Part shown: piece after piece, positions 43,559 to 52,164 of the stretch
Layout: every line of letters begins with the position of its first letter
Numbering within the stretch: position 1 is the first letter of the stretch
Assembly (NCBI GenBank): GCA_964486935.1
Contig: CAZAPG010000009.1
Span: 62,001 to 126,000, forward strand
Direction: 5' to 3'
Length of the DNA stretch: 64,000 nt
Origin: CAZAPG01 sp964486935
GTDB lineage: Bacteria > Chloroflexota > Anaerolineae > 4572-78 > J111
The notes under the pieces: generated by a model
The model's input: the letters and a program-made list of their open reading frames with translations, nothing else
Database searches by the model: none
What the model was told of the DNA's origin: nothing
Translations under genes and position numbers: made by a program

Positions 43559-44979
43559 GCCGTATGCCCGAAGTTCGCCTCAGCTTTAACCAGAGCGTCA
43601 ACCTGATGGTTGACCGGGCGCTCTCTCATTTGAGCTTGCCGCCCGGCCTGCCGGAGCAGATAAAAGCCTGCCATACGGTGTTGCAGGTGCAGTTTCCGGT
43701 GCGGCTGAGTGACGGCCATTACCACACCTTTAAAGGCTGGCGGGCGGTTCACAGTATGCACCGGCTGCCGGTCAAAGGAGGTATCCGTTTTGCGCCGGAG
43801 GTAGACCAGGATGAAATCGAGGCGCTGGCCGCATTGATGACTTACAAGTGCGCCATTGTTGACGTGCCCTACGGCGGCTCCAAGGGGGGCTTGATGATTG
43901 ACCCTCGCCGGTACAGCGTTGAGGAGCTGGAAATCATCACCCGCCGTTTTGCCCGCGAGCTGATTGAGCGCGGTTACATTAGCCCCGGCGGCAATGTGCC
44001 CGCCCCCGATATGGGCACCGGCGCCCGCGAGATGGCCTGGATTGCCGACACCTACAAAATGCTGCATCCCGAAGAAATTAACCACCTGGCCTGCGTTACC
44101 GGCAAACCGGTAACGGCCGGCGGCATCCGGGGCCGGGTAGAGGCCACCGGGCGCGGGGTGCAATATGCCATCCGCGAGTTTTTCCGCCACCCCGAGGATA
44201 TGAAGCTGGCCGGGTTGAGCGGCACTCTGGAAGGTAAAACTGTGGTTGTTCAGGGGTTGGGCAACGTGGGCTATCACGCCGCCAAATTTTTGTCCGAGGA
44301 AGACGGCGTTAAAATCATCGCCATCATCGAGCGCGATGGGGCCATTATCAATGAGAAGGGGCTGCCCGTCGAATTGGTGCGCAACCACATGAACGTGCAG
44401 GGCGGAGTCAAGGATTTTCCCGAGGCCCGCTACGAGCCAAACGGGCGGGTTTGTTTTGAAATGCCCTGCCATATCCTCATTCCGGCGGCGCTGGAGGGTC
44501 AAATTACCGAAAAGAATGTGGATAATATCAAGGCCAATTTAATTGTCGAGGCGGCCAACGGACCAATCACCTACGACGCCGATGAGAAGCTGCGGGCCAG
44601 GGGCGCGGTGGTGCTGCCCGATGTTTATGTTAATGCCGGCGGGGTGGTTGTCTCCTATTTTGAGTGGATTAAAAATCTGTCGCACATTCGCTTTGGGCGC
44701 ATGGACCGCCGCGTGGATGAGTGGCGGGGCCAGCGCATTGTGCAGGCGCTGGAGCTGATGACCGGCAAAACAGTGCCCGACGAAATCAGGCTGGAACTGA
44801 TGACCGGGGCCGACGAAATGGCGCTGGTGCGCTCTGGCCTGGATGACACTATGCGGCTGGCCTACCAGGAAATTAGCCACGAACTGCACGCCAACAAAAA
44901 TATTACGGATTTTCGCACGGCGGCGTTTATGGTGTCGTTAAAGAAAATTGCCAGAACATATATGGAAATGGGGGTTTAA
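43555..44979 (+). CDS. gdhA: Glutamate dehydrogenase (Glu/Leu/Phe/Val dehydrogenase family)
   Basis: The 474-residue enzyme interconverts glutamate and 2-oxoglutarate plus ammonia. The N-terminal domain has LPVKGGIRFAPEV and VDVPYGGSKGGL with the catalytic lysine; PAPDMGTG follows. The Rossmann domain has VVVQGLGNVGYHAAKFL. Cofactor choice cannot be settled by eye. The length is a little above the usual 415-450, with extra residues in the middle (EFFRHPEDMKLAGLSGTLEG). GGGGGAGG precedes the ATG, which lies in the stop of the leader ORF. Confidence 0.93.
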   Translation: MSRMPEVRLSFNQSVNLMVDRALSHLSLPPGLPEQIKACHTVLQVQFPVRLSDGHYHTFKGWRAVHSMHRLPVKGGIRFAPEVDQDEIEALAALMTYKCAIVDVPYGGSKGGLMIDPRRYSVEELEIITRRFARELIERGYISPGGNVPAPDMGTGAREMAWIADTYKMLHPEEINHLACVTGKPVTAGGIRGRVEATGRGVQYAIREFFRHPEDMKLAGLSGTLEGKTVVVQGLGNVGYHAAKFLSEEDGVKIIAIIERDGAIINEKGLPVELVRNHMNVQGGVKDFPEARYEPNGRVCFEMPCHILIPAALEGQITEKNVDNIKANLIVEAANGPITYDADEKLRARGAVVLPDVYVNAGGVVVSYFEWIKNLSHIRFGRMDRRVDEWRGQRIVQALELMTGKTVPDEIRLELMTGADEMALVRSGLDDTMRLAYQEISHELHANKNITDFRTAAFMVSLKKIARTYMEMGV

Positions 44980-44980
44980 G

Positions 44981-45331
44981 CTATTCCGGGTTTTCGCCCA
45001 AATCAAAAATAGAGGGGCGCTGGCGAGACTGGGCGCAGTTGGGGCAGCCCTGTTTGGGGTCGGGCACCACGTTGAAACATTCGCTGCACCAGCCTTCTAC
45101 TTCTACCTGTTGTTTGAAGCCAAAGAATTTTTTAACAACTTTGCCATCCAGCTTGAGGGTGCTGGCGCTGTTGGCCCGCAAAATATCGGGCACGGGGCAA
45201 GAGTAGCACAGGCGCGGATGCCAGGGCGGCGAATCCGGGTTGGCCTCAATCAGGCGACACGCTTGCACATCGCGGCCGCGATGAAAGTCGCCATAGTAAT
45301 ATTTACACTCTTTTCCGGCGGGGGTTTTCAT
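44981..45331 (-). CDS. Cysteine-rich zinc-ribbon-like protein
   Basis: A 116-residue protein with cysteines near the start (KECKYYYGDFHRGRDVQAC), in the middle (LCYSCPVPDIL) and a ribbon at the end (WCSECF then GCPNC). It probably binds one zinc and perhaps a second metal. I do not recognise a named family. It begins MKTPAGKEC at 45331 and converges with gdhA, the two stop codons being adjacent. Confidence 0.75.
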   Translation of the reverse strand: MKTPAGKECKYYYGDFHRGRDVQACRLIEANPDSPPWHPRLCYSCPVPDILRANSASTLKLDGKVVKKFFGFKQQVEVEGWCSECFNVVPDPKQGCPNCAQSRQRPSIFDLGENPE

Positions 45332-45370
45332 AATTTTTGAGTAAAGTTTTGCTTTTTGCCTTACCTTAAC

Positions 45371-45458
45371 GGGTCTATCCCAAATTTTGGGAACAGATCG
45401 GGGGGCGCGGGGGGCATCCCCCTGGTTTGCCCCAACTTTCTAAAATTTGGGACGCACC
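45371..45458. repeat. Dispersed ~100-bp palindromic repeat, copy 2
   Basis: It starts GGGTCTATCCCAAATTTTGG and ends AAAATTTGGGACGCACC, the reverse orientation of the copy at 9119-9224. The G-rich core is shorter here. Confidence 0.8.
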
Positions 45459-45492
45459 TTACCTTAACGCACAAATGTGAGATGTTGCTTAA

Positions 45493-45526
45493 AAAGTGGG
45501 GACACGCGGCTGTGTGTCCCCACTTT
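45493..45526. terminator. Terminator after efp
   Basis: AAAGTGGGGACAC and GTGTCCCCACTTT form a perfect 13-bp stem; the minus strand continues with TTTTT, so it ends the efp transcript. Confidence 0.85.
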
Positions 45527-45536
45527 GTTTGATTGA

Positions 45537-46094
45537 TTAGACGCGGGTGATGTACCCTCCGGTGCGGGTGTCGATGCGAATCACATCGCCGATGTTGACA
45601 AAGAGCGGGGTTTGCACCACCAGCCCGGTTGAAACCGTTACCGGCTTGGTTGCGCCCTGGGCGGTATCGCCGGCAAAGCCGGGTTCGGCATCGACCACTT
45701 CCAAATCAACGGTAATGGGAATCTCGATGTCGATGGGTTCGCCGTTGTAGGCAGAAATTTTTACTTCCATATTTTCGGTCAGGTAGGGGATAATCTCTTC
45801 CAGCGCCTCTTTGTGGATGGCCGGTTGCTCGTAGGTTTCGGTATCCATAAAGTAGTAGAGTTCGCCATCGTTGTAAAGGTATTGGGCGGTGTTGTGTTCA
45901 AGGCTCACATCTTGCACCCGCTCGCCGCCGTTGTAGGTTTTTTCGGTAGTGGAGCCGCTGCGTAAATTGCGTACTTTTACGCGAATGGTAGCCCCGCCCC
46001 GGGCCATTTTGTGGTGCGAGTAATCTAAAACCTTGTATAATTCTCCATCTTCGGTAAAGGTTGCCCCCTTGCGCAGGGCGTTTGCTTCTATCAT
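45537..46094 (-). CDS. efp: Translation elongation factor P with arginine at the modified position
   Basis: The 185-residue EF-P relieves ribosome stalling at polyproline. Domains I (KOW-like), II and III are complete, ending VGDVIRIDTRTGGYITRV. The loop that reaches the peptidyl-transferase centre reads HHKMARGGA with R32 where most family members carry a modified lysine. In some proteobacteria R32 is rhamnosylated by EarP; no earP gene or lysine-modifying enzyme lies in the window. It follows dinG by 35 bp on the same strand. Confidence 0.96.
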   Translation of the reverse strand: MIEANALRKGATFTEDGELYKVLDYSHHKMARGGATIRVKVRNLRSGSTTEKTYNGGERVQDVSLEHNTAQYLYNDGELYYFMDTETYEQPAIHKEALEEIIPYLTENMEVKISAYNGEPIDIEIPITVDLEVVDAEPGFAGDTAQGATKPVTVSTGLVVQTPLFVNIGDVIRIDTRTGGYITRV

Positions 46095-46129
46095 AGGTGT
46101 CCTCCGTGTTGGTAATTACTCTCTTTCTC

Positions 46130-48985
46130 TCAAATTCCGCCGTAGTCAATCCAGTTTTCGGCCACGGTGGGCAAATTTGCCGCCGAGCCGCGAATTTCGG
46201 TGACGCTGGGCAGCGAGTCTAAAAAGGCTTGCCCGTAACTTTTGCTGATAACCCGGCGGTCAAAAATAGCGACTACGCCCCGGTCGGTGTGGGTGCGGAT
46301 GAGTCGCCCAAAGCCCTGCCGAAACATGAGAATGGCCTGCGGAATGGAAAACTGGCTGAATGAGTCCTCAAAGGTTTCGGCGCGGGCGGCAATAATCGGG
46401 TCGGTGGGCACGGCAAAGGGGATGCGGGTGAGCACCACGCAGCTCAATGCCTGGCCGGGAATATCTACCCCTTCCCAAAATGAGCGCGTTCCTAATAAAA
46501 CGGCCTGGTCTGCATCTTTAAAGTTCTCCAACATCTGGCGGCGGCTGGAGCCGTCTCCCTGCTGGTACACCACAATGCCGGCTTCGGCCAACGGCCCGCG
46601 AATGTTGCGGGCGCTATTGCGAAGCTGGCTGTAAGCGGTATACAGCACCAGCGTGCGCCCTTTTATTTGTTTGGCTAAATTGGTAATGGCTTCATCCACC
46701 ACTTTTTGGTGGTTGGGGGTGTTGGGTTCGGGAATATCGGTGGGGATGTAAACCAGGGTGTTGTTTTCGTAATCAAACGGCGAGCCGACGGCGGCTTCGT
46801 GGGCGTCCCACAAGTCCAGGCGGTCTTGAAAATAATCAAACGAGTTGTTGGTGCGCAGCGTGGCCGAGGTGAAAATCACCGCCTCTTTTGGCTCCAGCAG
46901 GTGCTGGCGCACCAGGCCGCCCACATGCAGCGGCGCGTTGTGCAGCGAAATGGCCTTGCTTTGAAAATCCTGCTCAACCCACAAAATGCGGCCCTGGCCG
47001 GCGCGGGTGATGATGCTGTTTAAATTGGCCCGATATTCATCCAGCCGGCTGCGGTACAGGCTCAGGCTGGAGAGCAATTCTTCCCAAAACGGCACGTCGT
47101 AAGCTTCCAGTTCGGTGAGCATGGTGTACAAAATGCCCAGCGAGCGGGAGACGTTTGACAGCGAGGCGCTGGCGTTCTCCCAGCCTTGCTCCACATCGGC
47201 CCAGGTGGGCTGCATGCAAACCTCGTCGGTCAGGCGGATTTTCTGGTTGTAGGGCCGGCCGCTGGGGTACTCGGTCATAAACGTTTGCAGCGCGGTAAAT
47301 AGCTGCCGGGTGTTAAACACCGCCTTGTCTACCGCCTCGTGGCTTTTGCCGATAATATCTTCGACATCTCCCTTGAGGTTGCCGGGCACAGCCGAAACGC
47401 TGCGCCGGCCCACTTCGTGAATAAAGCCGGCGCGCCGCTCGCTGCCGCGCAGGGGCTGGCTCAATTCTCGCAGCATTTGTTCCAGGCTTTTCTGGTCGGC
47501 GGCAAAGCTGAGTTGGTCGGTGATGGCGTCTTCCAGGTGATGGGCCTCGTCGATAATCAGATATTTGTATTCGGGAATAATCCGGCTATCGACGCCCACA
47601 TCCGACAGCAGCAGGGCGTGGTTGACGACAATCACGTGGGCCGATTCGGCCTCGCGGCGGGCGCGGGCGTAAAAACAGGTATCGGGGGTGCAGGTGCGCG
47701 GCGTGCAAACGTTGCCATCGGAGGCCACCTGGCTCCAGAGGGCCTGCTCGGCGTAATCGGGCATGAACAGCTCTTCGCGGTCGCCGGTGGTGGTGCTGGG
47801 CAGCCAGACCAGCAGTTTGGCCAGCAGGCGCAGCTCGCGGGGGCTGTGGTTGTCTTTGGCCTGAAACATCTGCACCCGGCGCGGGCACACGTAGTTGCTG
47901 CGCCCCTTGAGGGCCACGGCCTTGAATTTGATAGGCAAAATGGTTTGCAGCAGCGGAATATCTTTGTTCAATAACTGGTCTTGCAAATTGATGGTATTGG
48001 TTGAGATGACCACTCGCTGCCCGTTTTGCGCGGCCCAGTAAATGGCCGGAATCAAATAAGCCATCGACTTGCCGGTGCCGGTGCCGGCCTCAACCATCAG
48101 GTGGTGCGACTCGTTGAGCGCGCCAATCACGTTGGCCAGCATGTCGACCTGCTGGGGCCGGTACTCAAAGCCGGCAAAGTTCTTTTCAAACAGGCCGTCT
48201 GTTTCTAACATGCGGCACAGCTTTTCCACCTCAAGCGGGGTGGGGTTGGGCGCGGGTTTGAGGGGCGGCTCCTGCGGGCGCTCGCCGCCGGCGCGCATCA
48301 GGCTATAGCCTCCATCCAGGGCGTCTTCGCTGATAAAGCCTTTGGCGGCCAGGTGCTGGCCCAGCGTGCCGGTTGGCGCCGAGTAGCGGCGCTCGCGGCT
48401 TAAGTCTTTAAAAATTACGCCCAGCGGCCACTGGGTTTTGGCCGCAATTTGGGCTACATCCTGAATAATGCGGCCATCCAGCCGGCGGGCCTGGTCTAGC
48501 AGGGCTTCAAAAAGTTGCTGCGTGGCTTTGGCATCTTCCAGGGCGCGGTGGGCCTGGTCGTCGGGCGGCGGTTCGATACCCAGGTAACGCAACAACGCCG
48601 ACAGGCTATAGCGGCTGGCGTGCGGCAGCAAAATGCTGGCCAGCTCAAAAGTGTCGATGCCCATATTTTGCTGGAGCGCGCCGTGCCGCCGCAGAAAACC
48701 CAGATCAAAGCTGATGTTGTGGCCAATTACCGGGTTATCGCCCACAAAGCGGGCCAGCTCTGGCAGCACCTCCTCCACCGGCGGCGCGCCGTTAATGTCA
48801 TCGGGGGTGATGCCGGTAAGCTGCTGAATTTTGTAGGGGATAGGCCGGCCCGGGTTGACCAGCGCGCTGAAGGTGTCGTAAATATGGTCGCCCTTAAAGC
48901 GCAAGGCCCCAATTTCCAGGATGTCGTCCCGTTCCGAGTCGAGTCCGGTTGTTTCAATATCCAGCGAAACGTATACTCTGGCCAA
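46130..48985 (-). CDS. dinG: DnaQ-like exonuclease fused to a DinG-type helicase
   Basis: A 951-residue protein. Residues 1-170 form a DEDDh 3'-5' exonuclease (SLDIETTGL, GHNISFDLGFL, HRALEDA). The helicase is XPD/DinG type: Walker A VEAGTGTGKS, a four-cysteine iron-sulfur site starting YVCPRR and continuing VCTPRTCTPDTC, the DEAH box IIDEAHHLED, and C-terminal motifs GVDIPGQALSCVVLTRIPF and QGFGRLIRT. It should unwind DNA 5'-3', including damaged or R-loop structures. The same fusion is known in Firmicutes. It is upstream of efp in a probable two-gene transcript. Confidence 0.93.
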   Translation of the reverse strand: MARVYVSLDIETTGLDSERDDILEIGALRFKGDHIYDTFSALVNPGRPIPYKIQQLTGITPDDINGAPPVEEVLPELARFVGDNPVIGHNISFDLGFLRRHGALQQNMGIDTFELASILLPHASRYSLSALLRYLGIEPPPDDQAHRALEDAKATQQLFEALLDQARRLDGRIIQDVAQIAAKTQWPLGVIFKDLSRERRYSAPTGTLGQHLAAKGFISEDALDGGYSLMRAGGERPQEPPLKPAPNPTPLEVEKLCRMLETDGLFEKNFAGFEYRPQQVDMLANVIGALNESHHLMVEAGTGTGKSMAYLIPAIYWAAQNGQRVVISTNTINLQDQLLNKDIPLLQTILPIKFKAVALKGRSNYVCPRRVQMFQAKDNHSPRELRLLAKLLVWLPSTTTGDREELFMPDYAEQALWSQVASDGNVCTPRTCTPDTCFYARARREAESAHVIVVNHALLLSDVGVDSRIIPEYKYLIIDEAHHLEDAITDQLSFAADQKSLEQMLRELSQPLRGSERRAGFIHEVGRRSVSAVPGNLKGDVEDIIGKSHEAVDKAVFNTRQLFTALQTFMTEYPSGRPYNQKIRLTDEVCMQPTWADVEQGWENASASLSNVSRSLGILYTMLTELEAYDVPFWEELLSSLSLYRSRLDEYRANLNSIITRAGQGRILWVEQDFQSKAISLHNAPLHVGGLVRQHLLEPKEAVIFTSATLRTNNSFDYFQDRLDLWDAHEAAVGSPFDYENNTLVYIPTDIPEPNTPNHQKVVDEAITNLAKQIKGRTLVLYTAYSQLRNSARNIRGPLAEAGIVVYQQGDGSSRRQMLENFKDADQAVLLGTRSFWEGVDIPGQALSCVVLTRIPFAVPTDPIIAARAETFEDSFSQFSIPQAILMFRQGFGRLIRTHTDRGVVAIFDRRVISKSYGQAFLDSLPSVTEIRGSAANLPTVAENWIDYGGI

Positions 48986-49184
48986 AATAAAACTACTTTC
49001 CAGGGCAAAAGCGCGGGGGTTCGGTCAAAAAAAAGTTGCGCGCTTTTCCGGTAGGGATTTGTAAGTGTGACGGTGTATTATACAAAGGATTGTAGAATTG
49101 TGCTAAAAAGGCGGCAATTGCTGCTTGCCAAATAGGTCGGCCAGCATTACAATTTATGGTAACAATTGATAACCAAAAGTCCCA

Positions 49185-49214
49185 TTGACGTTTTAACAGT
49201 TGGCATGTTAAGAT
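49185..49214 (+). promoter_or_regulatory. Promoter of the cNMP-binding gene
   Basis: TTGACG (49185-49190) and TAAGAT (49209-49214) are 18 bp apart. The leader runs about 136 nt to the ATG at 49357 and contains the three-way junction. On the opposite strand TATAAT (49082-49077) may serve dinG, but lacks a -35. Confidence 0.55.
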
Positions 49215-49292
49215 TCCCCCAGACTTGCGGGCTGCGGGACTCTTGCTACGGCGTGTGATAGTTTGTTTGGGACAGCAACGGGGAATGAAAAT

Positions 49293-49333
49293 GGAGTCCA
49301 AACCTTGGTTTGGCAGAGCAAGCTCTGGACTCC
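49293..49333 (+). ncRNA. Compact three-way-junction leader RNA, candidate cis-regulatory element
   Basis: Three perfect helices use every base: GGAGTC (49293-49298) with GACTCC (49328-49333); CAAACC with GGTTTG around TT (49299-49312); CAGAGC with GCTCTG around AA (49314-49327). Only G49313 is unpaired, and it could instead extend the second helix with C49298. The structure ends eight bases before GAGGAGA (49342-49348) of the cNMP-binding gene. I know no riboswitch class of this form. Confidence 0.6.
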
Positions 49334-49356
49334 TATTTACAGAGGAGAATTGGCAA

Positions 49357-49830
49357 ATGGCTCATACATATATTCTTGAGCAGGTTGATATTTTTGAGGA
49401 CTTGACCCCTAAACAACTTGGGTTGATTGACGGAATTTGCGTCGAAAAGAATTTTAATCACGGTGAGGTAATTTTTGAAGAAAATACGCCCAGCCGGGAA
49501 TTTTTTATTATTGCCGATGGTGAAGTAGAAATTCAAATTGACCCCGACACAATTGGCGACGGCACCGATAGTTACCAGCCAACCACCATTGCTACCCTGC
49601 GCCGGGGCCAATCCTTTGGCGAAGTGGCTATTGTAGACCCCGGCGTGCGTTCGGCTTCGGCCAAGTGTGGCACCGAAACCTGCCGCTTGCTGGTTATTGA
49701 CCGCGACGACTTTTTGCAGTTGCTCGAAAGTGATTACCAGATGGGCTATATTGTGATGCGTAACTTTGCCGCCGACCTCTCGCTGAAAATTCGTCAAACC
49801 AACCTGCTGGTGCGCGAGTCGCTGATGTAG
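49357..49830 (+). CDS. Single-domain cyclic-nucleotide-binding protein
   Basis: The ATG at 49357 behind GAGGAGA gives 157 residues, essentially one cNMP-binding domain. The phosphate-binding cassette reads QSFGEVAIVDPGVRSASA, keeping the glutamate and arginine that contact the ribose and cyclic phosphate. The C-terminus (ADLSLKIRQTNLLVRES) is a helix like the Crp dimer helix, but no helix-turn-helix follows, so it is not a Crp-type activator. It may relay cAMP, perhaps made by the cyclase at 4973, to a partner protein (inference). Confidence 0.88.
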   Translation: MAHTYILEQVDIFEDLTPKQLGLIDGICVEKNFNHGEVIFEENTPSREFFIIADGEVEIQIDPDTIGDGTDSYQPTTIATLRRGQSFGEVAIVDPGVRSASAKCGTETCRLLVIDRDDFLQLLESDYQMGYIVMRNFAADLSLKIRQTNLLVRESLM

Positions 49831-49854
49831 GTTATTTTATAAAGCGCAGATAAG

Positions 49855-49882
49855 GCCCCCAAATTAGTTGGGGGCTTTTTTA
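49855..49882 (+). terminator. Terminator after the cNMP-binding gene
   Basis: GCCCCCAA and TTGGGGGC pair around ATTAG and are followed by TTTTTT. Confidence 0.9.
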
Positions 49883-49980
49883 TTTATTCAGATTTTCCGC
49901 CGCGCTTTTTGACTCTCCGTTATCCCCCATTACAATGTGTCCAGTTTGCCAGAGCCAGTCTTAAAAAGGATTTCAGAGGA

Positions 49981-50997
49981 ATGCGCGCAACGCTGGTCGA
50001 TTTGATCAGGCTGATTATCATCTTGCTGCTGCTGCCGTTGATGATTGTATTAATTGGCCCCCTGCTGGTGCTGGCCGTGTTAAGGGGGCATCAACGGTTT
50101 GGTCCAATTATGCTCGACAGCTCCGGCTACGACTTTGCCGGAAAAGCCGGAATTTTTATGTTGGGCCTGGCCTTGTGGCTGATGGTTTGGAGCGGGCTGA
50201 CCTGGTTGACCATTGCCGCCACATCGCCGCCGGTGGTAGTGGTGCAAGCTCCCCAGGCTACCGCCCCCGTTGAAGAGGCAGCGGCGCAACCGACATTCAC
50301 TCCCACGCCCGCCCCGCCCACGCCCACCCTCATTATTCCAACAGCCACCACGCCGGCGCCAACCAGTGCGGCCACATTTACCCCAACGCCAACCGGCACG
50401 CTCCGGGCTGCGGCTACGCCAACAACCCGCTTGACCGCAACCGGCACGTCAACGCCAACCCCCACTAATAGCCTCACCCCTTCCGGTTCGCCCCAAACGG
50501 CTACGCCTGCGGTCGCTTCAACCCCAACCCGGCTCACTGCCCTAACCTCTGCCGACAGGCTGGCGGCCATTGAGACTGTAGAGCGGGCTAACGTGCTGCT
50601 GCAAAATGCCATCTCAAACCCCAATGAAGAGAACCTGGCTAATCTGGCTGCGCTCTGGCAAGATAGCGCCTACACCAAAGTAGAACAATTTGCTATTGGG
50701 CAGTACCAAAAATACGCCAAACCCTTTACCGCCAGCTTTGAGTTTATCAGCCCGCCGGTTATTAGCCAGCAATCAACGCCCGCTCGATTGGTTGTGACCA
50801 GCCGGGAGCGCTGGAGTTATGGCGGCACAAATTTTGATGAAGAAGCATTTGAATTTATTTACACCCTGAGTTTTAGGGACGACGCCTGGATTATCACATT
50901 CTACACCTATCGAAACTTGCCGCTGCCTACGCCCACTTTAATTTTAGTAACCCCAATCGCAACGCCTGCCGCCACCCCAACGGGCGCCGAAAATTAA
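49981..50997 (+). CDS. Membrane-anchored protein with Thr/Pro-rich linker
   Basis: The ATG at 49981 gives 338 residues. Two hydrophobic helices (about 8-34 and 54-80) anchor it. A long Thr/Pro/Ala linker (95-190, with repeated TPTP) leads to a C-terminal domain (about 195-315) reading ETVERANVLLQNAISNPNEE and ending YTLSFRDDAWIITFYTYRN. The tail domain recalls the ARC6-like IMS or NTF2-like folds, but that is a weak impression. The linker type is common in surface proteins of Chloroflexota. Function unknown. Confidence 0.75.
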   Translation: MRATLVDLIRLIIILLLLPLMIVLIGPLLVLAVLRGHQRFGPIMLDSSGYDFAGKAGIFMLGLALWLMVWSGLTWLTIAATSPPVVVVQAPQATAPVEEAAAQPTFTPTPAPPTPTLIIPTATTPAPTSAATFTPTPTGTLRAAATPTTRLTATGTSTPTPTNSLTPSGSPQTATPAVASTPTRLTALTSADRLAAIETVERANVLLQNAISNPNEENLANLAALWQDSAYTKVEQFAIGQYQKYAKPFTASFEFISPPVISQQSTPARLVVTSRERWSYGGTNFDEEAFEFIYTLSFRDDAWIITFYTYRNLPLPTPTLILVTPIATPAATPTGAEN

Positions 50998-51057
50998 CCT
51001 TGCGCCGGCTCAATTTTGAGCCAGGGTTTGGATAAAACTCCTGCAAATTATTAATTA

Positions 51058-51086
51058 TTGTCAAGAAAATGGGTCAATGTTATAAT
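51058..51086 (+). promoter_or_regulatory. Strong promoter of the BMP-type gene
   Basis: TTGTCA (51058-51063) and a perfect TATAAT (51081-51086) are 17 bp apart. The leader is about 110 nt. Confidence 0.7.
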
Positions 51087-51204
51087 GGGGTTAAGTTTGG
51101 GTTGATTTTATCCTCAGATTATCTCCCCACATGCGTATGGCTTAACACCAGATAACAACTGACTAACTGGATTTTCTGTTCAAATTTTAGTGAGGAACTG
51201 AAAA

Positions 51205-52116
51205 ATGTCCGACAAAATTAGAGTGGGCTTGCAGCTAAGTGTTGGTGGATTGGGAGACCAATCTTTTAATGACTCCGCTTACGCCGGACTTGAAGAAGCT
51301 CAAGAGATGTACAATATTGAGTTTGAAACAGCTACCTGGCAAACCTCCGAGCTGAACAGTTCAAACCTTGAAAATTGGGCCAAAGCGGGCTACGATTTAA
51401 TTATTGCCGTTGGGTATGGCAATGCCGAACCCATTAATCAGGTGGCGGCCAAATATCCCAACAATCGCTTTGCCATTGTCGATTACCCCGGCAAAGGGCC
51501 TAACGTCTGGTCTGCCACCTACCGCGAGTACGAAGGCGATTTTGTGGTGGGGGTGCTGGCCGCGCTGGTAACGCAAACCCGCATTGTGGGTTTTATGGGC
51601 GGCGGCGTCACCCCGATAGTCCGCCGCATTGAGTTGGGCTTTGCCCAGGGGGTCAAAAATGTGGACCCTTCCATTAGTTTTATCTCTGATTACGTGGGAG
51701 ATTTTGACGACCCCGAAGGGGGACGCCTGCTGGCAGAAACGCAATTTACGCTGGGGGCGGATGTTATTTATCAGGTAGCGGGGCGGTGCGGTTTGGGCGC
51801 AATCGAAGCCGCCGAAAAGTTCAACAAATGGATTATCAGCACCGGCGGCGACCACAGCCACCTGGCCCCCAGAAACGTGCTGACCAGCCGGATTAAAAGT
51901 GTGGGCCGGCCCGTGCGCGATGTTATCGGGCTGGTGGTCGAGGGTAAATTTGAGGGCGGCGTGGTTAAAAGCTACGGCTTTGCCGAAGGCGGCCTGATGC
52001 TGGCGCCCATTCGGCCCAGCGTGTCCAAAATAGTCACCCCACCTATTCAAAGCATTATGCAAGAAATTCAGGCCCAGGTAATTAGCGGCAAAATTAAAGT
52101 TGAGCTGGAAGATTAG
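51205..52116 (+). CDS. BMP/PnrA-family binding protein without a signal peptide
   Basis: A 303-residue protein of the basic-membrane-protein (Bmp/PnrA/Med) type, which in transporters binds purine nucleosides. Family marks are GGLGDQSFNDSAYAGLEEA near the start, DLIIAVGYGN, RFAIVDYPGK, GFMGGGVTPIVRRIELGF and GADVIYQVAGRCGLGAIEA. The chain begins MSDKIRVGLQLS directly at the first beta strand, so it has no signal peptide or lipobox, and no ABC transporter gene is near. It should be cytoplasmic, like the Bacillus Med protein, and may sense a nucleoside or similar ligand. It stands alone between a strong promoter and a terminator. Confidence 0.9.
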   Translation: MSDKIRVGLQLSVGGLGDQSFNDSAYAGLEEAQEMYNIEFETATWQTSELNSSNLENWAKAGYDLIIAVGYGNAEPINQVAAKYPNNRFAIVDYPGKGPNVWSATYREYEGDFVVGVLAALVTQTRIVGFMGGGVTPIVRRIELGFAQGVKNVDPSISFISDYVGDFDDPEGGRLLAETQFTLGADVIYQVAGRCGLGAIEAAEKFNKWIISTGGDHSHLAPRNVLTSRIKSVGRPVRDVIGLVVEGKFEGGVVKSYGFAEGGLMLAPIRPSVSKIVTPPIQSIMQEIQAQVISGKIKVELED

Positions 52117-52132
52117 CCTGGGCGGTTACGGT

Positions 52133-52164
52133 AAAAGTCCCCCTCTATCTTCAAGGGGACTTTT
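52133..52164. terminator. Bidirectional terminator
   Basis: AAAAGTCCCC and GGGGACTTTT flank a 12-nt loop. It serves the BMP-type gene and overlaps the end of the convergent gene at 52151. Confidence 0.85.

Noticed and set aside
43507..44502. A 331-codon minus-strand frame inside gdhA
   Set aside because: It is antisense to strongly conserved enzyme sequence and shows no coding signals of its own.
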